From Verrucomicrobiaceae bacterium (GTDB lineage: Bacteria; Verrucomicrobiota; Verrucomicrobiia; Verrucomicrobiales; DEV007), in the NCBI GenBank assembly GCA_004211885.1, contig SHBV01000007.1:1-64000 (forward strand): a stretch of DNA of 64,000 nucleotides, in the 5' to 3' direction. A program made the translations under genes and the position numbers. The notes beneath the pieces were generated by a model. It saw nothing but the letters and a program-made list of their open reading frames with translations. It had not been told where the DNA came from and searched no databases. Below, piece after piece: positions 8,711 through 18,364 of this stretch. The first letter of the stretch is position 1, and each line of letters begins with the position of its first letter.

Positions 8711-9238
8711 TTATTTTGTGATAATTTTAAAGTTCTCACCTTTGCCCTTTTCCCAAGCTCGAGCCACGCTTTCATACAAGCCGTCAATGTTTGAGCGGAC
8801 AGTCAGACGGAACTCCATTGTTTTTGCGTGTGTTGAGGAGGGATAGTTCTTTACTACTTGATCCCAGACGTCCCCAGCGCCGACCCGATTAGTGGCTTCC
8901 TTTGAAGCGCTCTTGATTCTATCAATGACAACCTGACCAACGTTCAGAGGCGATTGATCAGTGACCGGTTCAATAAAGTAGAACCTTGCGATGGCTGAGC
9001 TCTTGTCCGCGACCGTGACCTCGTAAACTCTCGCTGCTCCGTCCACTATGTAAGTGTGTTTTGCGATTGAGGAAATACTGCTCAGCGATACCATGTATTC
9101 GCCTCCCGGTAACGAGGCTTTCCAGAACCTAGTCGGTATAGAACTGGAAGATGAGTCTGTTTTGTTTTCCGTTCCCTGCCCAAGTGCGTTAATGCATAGT
9201 AGAGCAGGTGCGAGGAGAGAGAGAATGGTTTTTTTCAT
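8711..9238 (-). CDS. secreted protein of unknown function
   Basis: 175 residues with a clear signal peptide (MKKTILSLLAPALLCINALGQ). The mature part starts with a Ser/Thr-rich stretch, then FWKASLPGGEYMVSLSSISSIAKHTYIVDGA and a beta-rich body containing VYEVTVADKSSAIARFYFIEP. It ends with an alpha-helical segment. I do not recognise the family. A GGAG lies about 10 bases before the ATG, one of the few clear Shine-Dalgarno sites in the window. It converges on aat with a 21-base gap and has the same direction as the next unknown gene. Confidence 0.75.
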   Translation of the reverse strand: MKKTILSLLAPALLCINALGQGTENKTDSSSSSIPTRFWKASLPGGEYMVSLSSISSIAKHTYIVDGAARVYEVTVADKSSAIARFYFIEPVTDQSPLNVGQVVIDRIKSASKEATNRVGAGDVWDQVVKNYPSSTHAKTMEFRLTVRSNIDGLYESVARAWEKGKGENFKIITK

Positions 9239-9298
9239 AATGGTTTCTCCAATTAAATTGATATTTAATTATGCGGCGATGAGGTCTCTTTGTCAAAG

Positions 9299-9823
9299 TT
9301 ACCATTTAAGCGAAGATGATTGGTCTCCTGGCACATAGCCTGGAGGAACCTTTATGCTAGGATGTTTGATTTTTTCCAGTTTCCATGACCAGGGCATAAT
9401 TCCCGAACGGGACCAGATAAAAGTGAAAGAATCAATCAGATAAGGTCTTGCTTCTTTAATGATATAATCAGCTGCCGGACTACCGGATCCTTTAATTTTC
9501 ATGGCCCCTTTTATTGCGTATGATCCTTCCATTTTTGTGGCGGACATCGTTTTCCAATCCACGCTTAATGATATGTAGAAATGTCGTCCAAAGTCTCTCA
9601 ATGCTAGGGAAATGTCATTACGATTAAATTTCCATTGGTCATCATATAGTTCAGAAATCATTCGGGAACATTTGCTCCAACGGCGATCGGAAAGGTATTG
9701 GATGAAATGTTTATGCGCTTTCTTGGCTCCTTTCTCACCAGACCAGCGAACAGTTTGAATGCCAAAGAAAAGAACAACAATGATTCCCAATGCAGAAAGT
9801 TTCAAAAGTAAGGATCTATGCAC
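9299..9823 (-). CDS. membrane-anchored protein of unknown function
   Basis: 174 residues. One N-terminal hydrophobic helix (LLLKLSALGIIVVLFFGIQT) is followed by a soluble domain. The layout (AKKAHKHFIQYLSDRRWSKCSRMISELYDDQW) recalls NTF2-like or DUF4440-like folds, but this is a weak impression. The C-terminal part contains SFTFIWSRSGIMPWSWKLEKIKHPSI and a conserved-looking VPPGYVPGD tail. The start is GTG at 9823. It is divergent from the Nudix gene, with 43 bases between starts. Confidence 0.7.
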   Translation of the reverse strand: MHRSLLLKLSALGIIVVLFFGIQTVRWSGEKGAKKAHKHFIQYLSDRRWSKCSRMISELYDDQWKFNRNDISLALRDFGRHFYISLSVDWKTMSATKMEGSYAIKGAMKIKGSGSPAADYIIKEARPYLIDSFTFIWSRSGIMPWSWKLEKIKHPSIKVPPGYVPGDQSSSLKW

Positions 9824-9866
9824 TTGATTTTTCTTTATAAAACGATCAGTTTCCCAATCTTAATTT

Positions 9867-10361
9867 GTGTCAAATTCCTCCAAATTTTCTCAAAAGCAAC
9901 ATTCTGGAAAAGAGTATAGAAAAAACGTTGCTCTGATTCTCGAGAGAAAAAATGGTAAGATTCTTATTTGCCAAAGATCTGACTGTGAGGATTCTTGGCA
10001 ATTTCCTCAAGGAGGAGTTGATGAGGGAGAGGAGATCGTTGAGGCCCTTTACCGCGAAGTGAGGGAAGAAATAGGCCTTTCTGCTAAATTCTATAAAATC
10101 ATAGAGGAGCGTGCAGGGTACCGCTATGATTTTGACAAGAGGCACGCTAAATGGAAACACTATCTTGGTCAGGAGCAAACCTATTTTAGGTGCAGATTTA
10201 ATGGTAAAAATAAGAACATTAATCTGGGCGCAGACAAGCCGGAATTTACCAACTATTGTTGGATTTTCCCTGATGAATTCAATTTGGAGTGGGTCGCGGA
10301 CTTCAAGCGTAAGGTTTATTTTGAAGTGTTCCGGGACTTTTTTGATCTTGAGATTGCTTAA
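9867..10361 (+). CDS. RppH-type Nudix hydrolase (RNA 5' pyrophosphohydrolase or dinucleoside polyphosphate hydrolase)
   Basis: 164 residues with a full Nudix box GGVDEGEE..YREVREEIGL (about 49-71) preceded by DSWQFPQ, the RppH/ApaH-type signature. RppH removes pyrophosphate from 5'-triphosphorylated mRNA and starts decay; close relatives cleave dinucleoside polyphosphates. The first strand RKNVALILERKNGKILICQR and the late YRCRFNGKN and FKRKVYFEVFRDF stretches fit the family. The start is GTG at 9867, inside a very short divergent intergenic region. The enzyme is cytoplasmic. Confidence 0.88.
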   Translation: MSNSSKFSQKQHSGKEYRKNVALILERKNGKILICQRSDCEDSWQFPQGGVDEGEEIVEALYREVREEIGLSAKFYKIIEERAGYRYDFDKRHAKWKHYLGQEQTYFRCRFNGKNKNINLGADKPEFTNYCWIFPDEFNLEWVADFKRKVYFEVFRDFFDLEIA

Positions 10362-10425
10362 AATAAATAAAATGTCTTGCGGTATACCTAGGGTCAAAAG
10401 ATATTAACTGCGCCCTGACCGCAAT

Positions 10426-12276
10426 ATGCGCTCTAAGAATTCTTTCCGGCATTATTTTTCTCGAAGGACGGTACGTGTCCTCCGATCTGCTATGCAATTG
10501 CTTAGGCGCATGTCGATAGCGACTGATGATGCAGGCTCTTTGAGGCCAGTATCAGATGGGGGGAAATTTTCAAATACGATTTCAAATGATTTGAGATCAG
10601 GCATTAATGTCGCCTTATTGGCCTTTCCTCAAGGGATGGCCTATGCGTTGGTGGCGGGCCTTCCGATTCAATTTGGCATCACGTGTTCTATTGTGGCGGC
10701 TTTACTTTCTCCGCTATTTTCTGGATCTAGGTATCCTATTCTCGGGCCCACGAATGCGACAGCATTTATGATTTTCAGTTACTTTCTTGCATATCCTGAT
10801 CCTTCTTCGGCTGCCGATCATATGCCGTTAGTGATTATTATGGTAGCTGCTCTTCTAATCATAGGTTCGGTTTTAAAAGTTGGAGATCTTATTCAGTATG
10901 TGAGTCGGTCCGTCATTATTGGGTACGTTGCTGGTGCGGCACTGCTAATTATTGCTAATCAGTTTAGCTATGTTCTTGGCATTGATCCTGCAAGGGAAGG
11001 TAGATCTTTCTTTACAATATTTGTTGGGACCGTATCGAGGATCAGTGAGTCTAATTTTGCTTCAGTGTTTCTTGGCCTTGGGACCTTTGTGTTTTATTTT
11101 GTTTTGCGCAGATCCTTCAGGACCTTACCGACCTTCGCGCTTAGTCTTTTCGTGGCATCTTTGGTGAATTGGTTTTTGCCGAATTCATTATCCATTGATA
11201 CTTTTAATGATCAGCAAGGAGGAGGGGGCCTCTTCCCTGACATTTCGATCCTGACAGGTTCTGGATTCTTTGATAAAATTGCTGAATTATCAGGCATTGC
11301 CTTTGGCTTGGCCTTTCTAGTTGCTCTTGAGATATCAGTAGTTTCTAAATCTCTCGTTTCACGTAGTGGAGATGAGTTAAAAATGAACCATGATTTATTT
11401 GGATCAGGCATTGCCAATGTGGGATGTGCTTTTTTGAGCGGAATGGTCGCATCTGGTTCGCTGACCCGTTCGGCTTTAAATTACTCTAGTGGTGCTGCCA
11501 CGAAATTCTCCAGTGTGTTTTCTGCATTATTTTGCGGGATGGGACTTTGGGTTTTCCTTAAAGTTGATTTTGTTAATTATATCCCGAAGAGTGCACTTGC
11601 TTCTCTAGTCATTGCCGTTGCCATCTCACTCATTAATTGGAAGCAGCTTTTGATTTGCCTTTTGTCTACTCGCTCGGACGCAGTCACTTTCTTAGTGACT
11701 TTTATTTCTGCTCTCATTATGCCACTGCATGTAGCGATTTTTATTGGTGCAGGAACTGCAGTGGCTCTTTTCTTGAGGCAGGCAGCTCGTCCAGAACTCG
11801 TTGAATATGATTTTGGATCAAGTGGTCAACTTAATGAAATCAAGAGCGGGGCGGTCCGCAGCTCTCCTGCAATTTCCATTGTCCATGTCGAGGGTGAACT
11901 TTTCTTTGGTGCCGCTGAACTTTTCCGTAGTCAGATTCAGGCAACGGCCATCGATCCTAACCTTAAAGTTATTATACTTCGCATGAAAAATGCTAGGCAC
12001 TTGGATGCAACGAGCGTCATTGCTCTAGAAGAGTTAGTGGGTTTTCTGAAGAGAAATGGTCGTGAGCTCATCATTAGTGGAGTAATGAAAGATGTTTACA
12101 GGGTATTAGAAAGTTCTGGAGCAGTTGATTTCATAGGAAAGGAAAATATTTTTCCTGGATCCTTTGGAAATCCTAATTTGGCGACTAAGAACGCGCTCAA
12201 GAGGGCCCAAGAAATCATCGGCTCTTCCGACATTGATGTGAAAATCTATCATGACCCATCTCGCCCGGCAGAATAA
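10426..12276 (+). CDS. SulP-family inorganic anion transporter with STAS domain
   Basis: 616 residues. The SulP membrane domain begins near residue 55 with DLRSGINVALLAFPQGMAYALVAGLPIQFGI and has about 12 to 14 helices. A C-terminal STAS domain (about 483-590) contains ISIVHVEGELFFGAAELF and the LDATSVIALEEL helix. SulP proteins move sulfate, bicarbonate or related anions across the inner membrane. The first 50 residues are a basic, poorly conserved extension, and ATG codons at 10492 and 10510 are alternative starts. The gene converges on the PQQ gene with only 10 bases between stops and no hairpin visible. Confidence 0.92.
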   Translation: MRSKNSFRHYFSRRTVRVLRSAMQLLRRMSIATDDAGSLRPVSDGGKFSNTISNDLRSGINVALLAFPQGMAYALVAGLPIQFGITCSIVAALLSPLFSGSRYPILGPTNATAFMIFSYFLAYPDPSSAADHMPLVIIMVAALLIIGSVLKVGDLIQYVSRSVIIGYVAGAALLIIANQFSYVLGIDPAREGRSFFTIFVGTVSRISESNFASVFLGLGTFVFYFVLRRSFRTLPTFALSLFVASLVNWFLPNSLSIDTFNDQQGGGGLFPDISILTGSGFFDKIAELSGIAFGLAFLVALEISVVSKSLVSRSGDELKMNHDLFGSGIANVGCAFLSGMVASGSLTRSALNYSSGAATKFSSVFSALFCGMGLWVFLKVDFVNYIPKSALASLVIAVAISLINWKQLLICLLSTRSDAVTFLVTFISALIMPLHVAIFIGAGTAVALFLRQAARPELVEYDFGSSGQLNEIKSGAVRSSPAISIVHVEGELFFGAAELFRSQIQATAIDPNLKVIILRMKNARHLDATSVIALEELVGFLKRNGRELIISGVMKDVYRVLESSGAVDFIGKENIFPGSFGNPNLATKNALKRAQEIIGSSDIDVKIYHDPSRPAE

Positions 12277-12286
12277 TCAAAATCTA

Positions 12287-15200
12287 CTAGTTTGAAGTGT
12301 AAGCGCTTATGCCTAGATCACTTCGGAGGAGAAGAATCTTGTCAAACTTAGGGTTAGGATCAATGTGCTGAGGGGAAAGGTCCCTAATGGCCTCGGTCTG
12401 CTCTGCAACGATCGATTGCTGAATGTTACCTGTGTTCATATCGACAAAATACATTGGAGCTCCTTTGTCTCCCCCGTTGAAGAATTTCATGAGTTTATTT
12501 TGAGAGGTTCTGACAAAGAACCCATGTGCATCAATGGGAGATTTCTCGGCAGTCGGGCTCACTATGAATCTTTTTTGAGCCAGATTAGCTATGATCAGTT
12601 TGTGGCTTGGCAAACATAAGATATCATTTTCTATGATGATACGATTCCTGTCGAAGGGGATGCCGGCCCCAATCTCAAATCTATAGGAAGGATCTTCCGG
12701 CTTTAGGATAACAAATACTTCCTGATTTTTTTCGTTCCTTGTCATGGCAAGCATGTATTTGCCATGGCAGCTGATCATTTCATGGTTAATCGCAAATGGA
12801 GTGGCTTTTTTCCCGTCCAACACATATCTGTAGAGGTTACGTTTTCCGTGTTTGCGGTCCCTAGTTTCCAAAACAACGCCACCATCGAAAAATTGAGCCT
12901 TATCAATGAAGAGTTTCCTTACCATGATTCCTTTGGCTACTGGTTGTCCCCATTGGCTAGGATCATTGCTAGCGTAGAGTTCGTACTCACTGATCATGCC
13001 GTTATTGTTAATAATGACTGCCGGGAGGTAACGGAGGGACTTAAAAGTGGATTCTTTTCCAAGGTCAATTTGTATTTCGTGAGGATGAGGAGGAATCTTT
13101 CCTATCCATTGGGTGTGCCACCAGGTGCTGGGGTTCCCGTCAAAGACATTCTTTAGTTCAGTGTTCATTCTGGACTTTGGCTCGTAACTATCCGCGTAAT
13201 GGGCTCTCCATTTAGAGCGATCAATATTTCTATCATCTTCACCTCCGAGATGGATTTCAGCAGCTGAGGACCATCCCATTCCATTTACCTCTGAAAGCAT
13301 CACTAATCTAAAGTACCTTGCCTTGACCTGATTAAATTTAATTTCGTAATAGCCTTTGCCGATCAGTTTTCCATCAGAATAGTTTTGCCCGTCGTTGGTG
13401 ATGTTAACATCATAGTCATTAATTAAATGCCCACTCTTCGGATCTATTTCCAGGTGCCAAGGGGCCCGTCCCATTGATGTCTGAAAGACATGAATTTTTT
13501 GACCGTCCCATTTGGGTATAGTGTGATTACCAAAAGCGACGCGCCTCTCCCATAACCTCTTTCCCGTGTTTGGATCAAAAGCAAATAGGACCGTTTTCTT
13601 GTCATGCATGAGTCCTACGTCTCCACACTTCATCATGGAATTGGCTTGGGCGGGGACCTTTGTTTCCCAGATGATCTTTCCACTCATTCCATCAAATGCG
13701 ACAGCGTGTCTGTCCTCACCTGCTCCTGTAAGTAGTAGTAGTTTATTATCAATTACCTGGAACGCCGGCTGAATAGCATTTATGAATCTCCTCCATTTCA
13801 AAGAACCCTTTGATGATATTTCCACACATTCCAGTAATCCTTCGCTCAGAATAAAAGCATGATTTGCCAATGCTGAATCGTGAGGAGATCTGATAATTCT
13901 TGCATCATTGCGCATGAGTGTCCATTGCCTCTTTATATTTGAAGACAGGTTTTTATTGGCAGGAGTTGCATTTGGATTTAGCGGTTCTGATAGGGCGATT
14001 CCTCCACCTATGGAAGGGCTGTCACTAATCACGTAAATAGAATTTTTATCGATTAAGTAAGAGAGTGGTTGCCCCACGTTTTGATCCCATTGCTTTAAAT
14101 TTTTGACTGCTCCATTAGTAGCGTCAAATTCTGTAATTTCTGTTGTGCTGGCAAGATATATGGAGGAACCGATCATTTGAGACCGGCCAATCGATCTTTC
14201 GGGAACTTTAGTATGCCAGCTTGTCTTTCCTGATTTTATATCAATTGCAGCCAAAGAGAATTGGCCTCTGATGATGAGATGATTTTCGTGTTTTCCTAGA
14301 TATTCAATTCCTAAGGCCAAGGTATTTTCCCAAATAACTTTTCCAGTTTCAGATTGCAGAGCGAAGATCTTTCCTGAATCCTTTGTCATGCATATGGTTA
14401 GACCATCACTGATGATGGGATGGCTCCCTAGGGCCCCAGATCCTGGGCCTGGGCTGTTATTGTAATAGTGAATCCAGTCCGGTTTACCATCTCTAGGGTC
14501 ACATCGGGCAACTAGGCCAGCGTTACTGTTCACGTAGATTGCTCCTGAATCCAGACTCACCCTATTACCGAAAGTCCTCGTAACATCACGAGCCTTTTCA
14601 AGATTTCCAATGATGTCACTGGACTTTCCTGCCTGAGCAATAGTGCTCATCCATACGAGGGATTGGGTCGCTTCTTCGATGCATGCAAGTTGAACTGTTT
14701 GTCCTCCATGGGAACTCCAGATAAGAACATAGATGAGCCCGTCAGAAATGACTGGATCACTTACCGGTATAATATTTGGGTTTTGTCCCGGGCCGAAGCC
14801 AAAGTCGTCATAGAGCCATTTGGCTTTTCCTGATGCTAAATCGAAAGCTGCGATGCCCTGAGGTATGGCCTTGAATCCCCAACGTGTATAGATTGTCTGA
14901 TTCTTAATTTCGGGGACAAAATAACCGGGCAAGATGTTACGTTTGGACCGGTCATCATTCATGGGTAACCTCGGCTGGGACCAGATTGATTTTGATGTAT
15001 CATTTATATCATAAAGAGCCAAATGATTGCGACTGGAGATGAGGAGGCTATTTTCGATGACTTGTGCATCTAGTGCCATTCCTCCGCTATGGCCTCCACC
15101 GAACCAGGGAGTCACTGCAGGTATTTGGATTACTTTTGGATTCAGTTCCCGAAGTGGTACAGGTTCTGGATCAGCTTTCTTTTCTGGTACGGCGCTTAAG

Positions 15201-16399
15201 AGTTGGGCGCCCAGATCACTTGCCTTGAGAGTTTTATCCATCCAGACCATTTCTTGATCAGGATCAGAGTCTTTAATTTCATTTTCTAGAGAATCTCGGT
15301 CCCCAACCATGGACAGAGCGATCCACTTTCCAGTCCTTGCATATTTGATTATTTTAGGATCATCCGCGTGATTAATAAGATCCTCGAAGCTCCGTAGAGC
15401 AGCGAGGGCATGTCCCGCGATGAGACTCCGATTAGCAGTTCTTAAAAGTGTCTTGTGAGCACTCGTGGACCATGGGTAACGTCTGAAAAGATCCAGAGCC
15501 CTTTGATTTGTGAAGTCAGGTTCTAAGTTTTCACGATTAAATGAACGTTCTTGTATCTTTCGGAGGCTTGAGAGTTCCTTCTCGGGGAAGCTTTTCAAGT
15601 GCAAGTCAAGTGCTCTGGACGCATCGAGGATCCCCGTCATGTCGCGCCAAGGGACAATGGCCTCGGGGAGTAGAGTGATTCCAATTAGTCGGTCAACTTG
15701 CCGTGCGACTCTTCCCGCAGGCTGTTCGATGACCTGTTGCCAACGACCGTCCGGGTCATCTGGAGAAAGATCTGGCATTGGGCTGCCTTCTAAGGGTTTT
15801 AGAATCGGTTGGGGTAATTTTCTAAAATCACTTTCCAGAATTTCCTTGAGCCGGACCCATCTTTCTCTGATCCAAGGGTCAGGATGATTCATGTCTTTGT
15901 TTTTCTTTAATTCCTCATAGTGGTCTCTAGTGCTTGAGAGGCCTAGGGTATTATGAGCTCTTGCTCTTGTTGACTTCCAGAAAAGATCATATGGGTTCCT
16001 TTCGACTATATCATCGTGTCTTTCCGCTGCGACGAATAGGTTTCTATCTGTGAGGTACTGTGTCAGCCCTTGTGCGATAATTTCACGGTACAATATAGAG
16101 TTGGCTGAGATGTGTCCTAGTCTTTCGAGGGCAGCTACCCTTGTCGATACATATCTCATCCATCTGGACTGGGTGTTATTACGGTCTCCACGCTCGTAGA
16201 TTTTTTCTAAGCAACGAATTGTCAGGTCCACATTCCCTGGATCAGATTCAATGAGTTGCTTCAAATGACGATTTCCAGTTTCGCTATCATTGTTATTGTA
16301 TGCGTCATCAGCCTTCTTCCATAAATCATCATTGGCGACTGATATGGTATTTGCCAATATCATTGCCAGAACGCAGAAAAATAAGCTTGTAACTTTCAC
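12287..16399 (-). CDS. very large secreted PQQ-like beta-propeller protein with F5/8C domain
   Basis: About 1370 residues, last gene of the MoxR operon. A signal peptide (MKVTSLFFCVLAMILANTISVA) is followed by a helical, TPR-like region to about residue 420. A PQQ-type eight-bladed propeller comes next (about 430-990, blades like GKTSWHTKVPE, GKVIWENTLALG, GKRLWERRVAFG). A discoidin/F5-8C module lies at about 1020-1160 (FDGNPSTWWHTQW...IQIDLGKESTFKSLRY), and a second beta-rich part follows. Discoidin modules bind carbohydrate or lipid head groups, suggesting a surface or periplasmic scaffold. The GTG at 16399 follows the HEAT gene stop by one base; an ATG at 16432 inside that gene is the alternative. 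Confidence 0.85.
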   Translation of the reverse strand: MKVTSLFFCVLAMILANTISVANDDLWKKADDAYNNNDSETGNRHLKQLIESDPGNVDLTIRCLEKIYERGDRNNTQSRWMRYVSTRVAALERLGHISANSILYREIIAQGLTQYLTDRNLFVAAERHDDIVERNPYDLFWKSTRARAHNTLGLSSTRDHYEELKKNKDMNHPDPWIRERWVRLKEILESDFRKLPQPILKPLEGSPMPDLSPDDPDGRWQQVIEQPAGRVARQVDRLIGITLLPEAIVPWRDMTGILDASRALDLHLKSFPEKELSSLRKIQERSFNRENLEPDFTNQRALDLFRRYPWSTSAHKTLLRTANRSLIAGHALAALRSFEDLINHADDPKIIKYARTGKWIALSMVGDRDSLENEIKDSDPDQEMVWMDKTLKASDLGAQLLSAVPEKKADPEPVPLRELNPKVIQIPAVTPWFGGGHSGGMALDAQVIENSLLISSRNHLALYDINDTSKSIWSQPRLPMNDDRSKRNILPGYFVPEIKNQTIYTRWGFKAIPQGIAAFDLASGKAKWLYDDFGFGPGQNPNIIPVSDPVISDGLIYVLIWSSHGGQTVQLACIEEATQSLVWMSTIAQAGKSSDIIGNLEKARDVTRTFGNRVSLDSGAIYVNSNAGLVARCDPRDGKPDWIHYYNNSPGPGSGALGSHPIISDGLTICMTKDSGKIFALQSETGKVIWENTLALGIEYLGKHENHLIIRGQFSLAAIDIKSGKTSWHTKVPERSIGRSQMIGSSIYLASTTEITEFDATNGAVKNLKQWDQNVGQPLSYLIDKNSIYVISDSPSIGGGIALSEPLNPNATPANKNLSSNIKRQWTLMRNDARIIRSPHDSALANHAFILSEGLLECVEISSKGSLKWRRFINAIQPAFQVIDNKLLLLTGAGEDRHAVAFDGMSGKIIWETKVPAQANSMMKCGDVGLMHDKKTVLFAFDPNTGKRLWERRVAFGNHTIPKWDGQKIHVFQTSMGRAPWHLEIDPKSGHLINDYDVNITNDGQNYSDGKLIGKGYYEIKFNQVKARYFRLVMLSEVNGMGWSSAAEIHLGGEDDRNIDRSKWRAHYADSYEPKSRMNTELKNVFDGNPSTWWHTQWIGKIPPHPHEIQIDLGKESTFKSLRYLPAVIINNNGMISEYELYASNDPSQWGQPVAKGIMVRKLFIDKAQFFDGGVVLETRDRKHGKRNLYRYVLDGKKATPFAINHEMISCHGKYMLAMTRNEKNQEVFVILKPEDPSYRFEIGAGIPFDRNRIIIENDILCLPSHKLIIANLAQKRFIVSPTAEKSPIDAHGFFVRTSQNKLMKFFNGGDKGAPMYFVDMNTGNIQQSIVAEQTEAIRDLSPQHIDPNPKFDKILLLRSDLGISAYTSN

Positions 16400-16400
16400 T

Positions 16401-18362
16401 TTAGAATAATTCCACGGGCTTGTTATTTGCATCAGTGATGCGGGCCCTGACCCACCACTCGTGTTCAATGTTTGCACTCTTAACTAGTATCCTGTTTTTT
16501 CCTTTCTTGAGCTTAATCTTTATATTTCCTTGAGAGGCGATGCAACTTTGCCTGTGCAAGTAAGGAGCGACCTGTTCGGAAATCTTTTCTCCATTCAACC
16601 AGACCTTAAAAGCGTCATCCCCGTCCAAGCTAAGGAATAGGTCTTGGTCCTTTTCTGAATTAAAGTCGGAAACAGCATAGGCAATAGAGAATGTTCCCGG
16701 AGGAGGTAGGAGAGGTCCCATCATAAGCATTCCGTTAGTTTTATTAACACTAGCTTCTGACCACCCAATTTCACGCTCTATGGGCTTTTCTCCGTCCCTT
16801 CTTTGGTTCCCTTGCAAGGCCCAAACATAAGTTGAAGGATAGGTCTTTTCGAAATCAATGCCCTTTTCAGGTTCGAGCTCATTTGCAAATGCTTTATGTT
16901 CTTTATCATTGAGGAAAGTGCCAAGGACCATCCAGTTTGAAACATACCCTTGCCTTCTGGCAACGTTTGCAATTCCATTGTCTGGAGCGATGCTGCCCAA
17001 TGCTTCTGCTACGGCTTCTCTGCGTACCGTGTCCGTGCCGCTCAGGGCTTCGCCGAGCATTGCCAGTGCAGGTTCGAAGTCATCTGCATTGCCGGCATGT
17101 CCCAGCAATTCAAATGCGGCCTTGCGTATCACGTTGTCAGTACTGACAAGTACATCTTCAAGATAAGATACCAATGTTCCTGTCGGTGCATCTTCGAGCG
17201 GTGCTTCCATCAGAGCATTGATAGCGGCAATTGATACACCGCTTTCATCATCCTTGATGGTTTCTTTTAGTAGGGTATAAAGATTGGCCTCTTTGCAGTG
17301 GCTGAGGCAGCGGATCGAAAGTATTTTTATTTCAGGCGTCTCATTCTTCAGGTGAGTAATAAAGAATTCTGTATTAGAATCAGGATTCATTTCTTTTGAT
17401 CCGAGGGCAATCATTACTGCTTCGAGGGTTTCGGGGGCACTAGTGGTTGTTAGTGCAGATAGGAGTTCCTTGCCAAGGTCTGGATCCTGAAAAAGAATTG
17501 TAATGATTCGGGCAGCAACAAAGAGTGCGCTGTCTCGTCCTGTTCTGATCAGGTCCTTTAAGGAACTTGAAAGGATTTCATTATTGTTTTTAGAGAGGGC
17601 CGAAATGACATATGCGAAATTAGCGTCATCAGTACTGGTGTTTTCAAGTAGATTCAGAAGAACTGGTAAGACTTTAGGGTTTGTGCTCCGACTAAGAGAC
17701 TCTATCAATGCTCTCTTGTTTGTTGAAGACTTCGTTAATTCTTTTAGTCTTTCGAGGGCTTCCTGATTCCCAATGAGGGCCAATGATTCAACAGCCAATG
17801 GAATTAATTCTTCGGCCAAAGACTCGGTCATTTCTTGAGCTAGTGGCCATGCCTTTTCCCCCATGATTCTGGAATAGGAGGCCAGTGCCCTTAATTGAAC
17901 TGATTTTATTTTGTCAGCGGTCAGTTTTAATGAAATATCCACTCCCTTATTCCCATTAATTAACCCGGCCGATTCAGCAGCTCCTTCCCGAAGTACAGGA
18001 TCAGATGATGAGGCGAATGTGGATAATGTCTGAGGTATGTCCTGACTATTTTGAATTTTGCAGTAAGCCACTAAGGCCCTGGACCTGATCCATGATCTTT
18101 CCTTCTCGTCTTTGGTTATCTTAAGGATACTTTCTAGGGCCTCTGGGACTTTGTTTTCAGAAAGATAATGAAGTGCTTCGGCTTTTAGTATCCAATCTTC
18201 TTCATTGAGCTGTTGAAGGTATCCTATTGTACCCGATGGCCTAACGGGGGCCCCGGGGGCGCTAAATTGAAGAAAAATTAGCGAAAGGATTGTGGCTGCC
18301 TGTGGTAGGACAGTCGGAATTTTTTGAATAATTTGAAATGTGGAAAGAGGGTTCACATTCAC
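16401..18362 (-). CDS. secreted HEAT-repeat protein
   Basis: 653 residues. The N-terminal hydrophobic segment (about 18-40) is followed by about 10 HEAT-like helical repeats (about 60-480), for example AALHYLSENKVPEALESI-type pairs, DPVLREGAAESAGLI and NVIRKAAFELLGHAGNADD. The C-terminal 150 residues are beta-rich, with FLSLDGDDAFKVWLNGEKI and KGKNRILVKSANIEHEWWVRARI. This resembles the galactose-binding-like domain that ends many planctomycetal and verrucomicrobial HEAT proteins. HEAT solenoids bind other proteins, so a periplasmic scaffold role is likely but unproven. The start is GTG at 18362, two bases after the preceding gene stop. Confidence 0.83.
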   Translation of the reverse strand: MNVNPLSTFQIIQKIPTVLPQAATILSLIFLQFSAPGAPVRPSGTIGYLQQLNEEDWILKAEALHYLSENKVPEALESILKITKDEKERSWIRSRALVAYCKIQNSQDIPQTLSTFASSSDPVLREGAAESAGLINGNKGVDISLKLTADKIKSVQLRALASYSRIMGEKAWPLAQEMTESLAEELIPLAVESLALIGNQEALERLKELTKSSTNKRALIESLSRSTNPKVLPVLLNLLENTSTDDANFAYVISALSKNNNEILSSSLKDLIRTGRDSALFVAARIITILFQDPDLGKELLSALTTTSAPETLEAVMIALGSKEMNPDSNTEFFITHLKNETPEIKILSIRCLSHCKEANLYTLLKETIKDDESGVSIAAINALMEAPLEDAPTGTLVSYLEDVLVSTDNVIRKAAFELLGHAGNADDFEPALAMLGEALSGTDTVRREAVAEALGSIAPDNGIANVARRQGYVSNWMVLGTFLNDKEHKAFANELEPEKGIDFEKTYPSTYVWALQGNQRRDGEKPIEREIGWSEASVNKTNGMLMMGPLLPPPGTFSIAYAVSDFNSEKDQDLFLSLDGDDAFKVWLNGEKISEQVAPYLHRQSCIASQGNIKIKLKKGKNRILVKSANIEHEWWVRARITDANNKPVELF

Positions 18363-18364
18363 AT

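Noticed and set aside
10378-10423. Hairpin before SulP start (TGCGGT/ACCGCA)
   Set aside because: Pairing is interrupted and short; too weak to call a riboswitch or attenuator.
12764-13156. Plus-strand 130-codon ORF
   Set aside because: It is antisense to the PQQ/F5-8C gene and has no recognisable domain.
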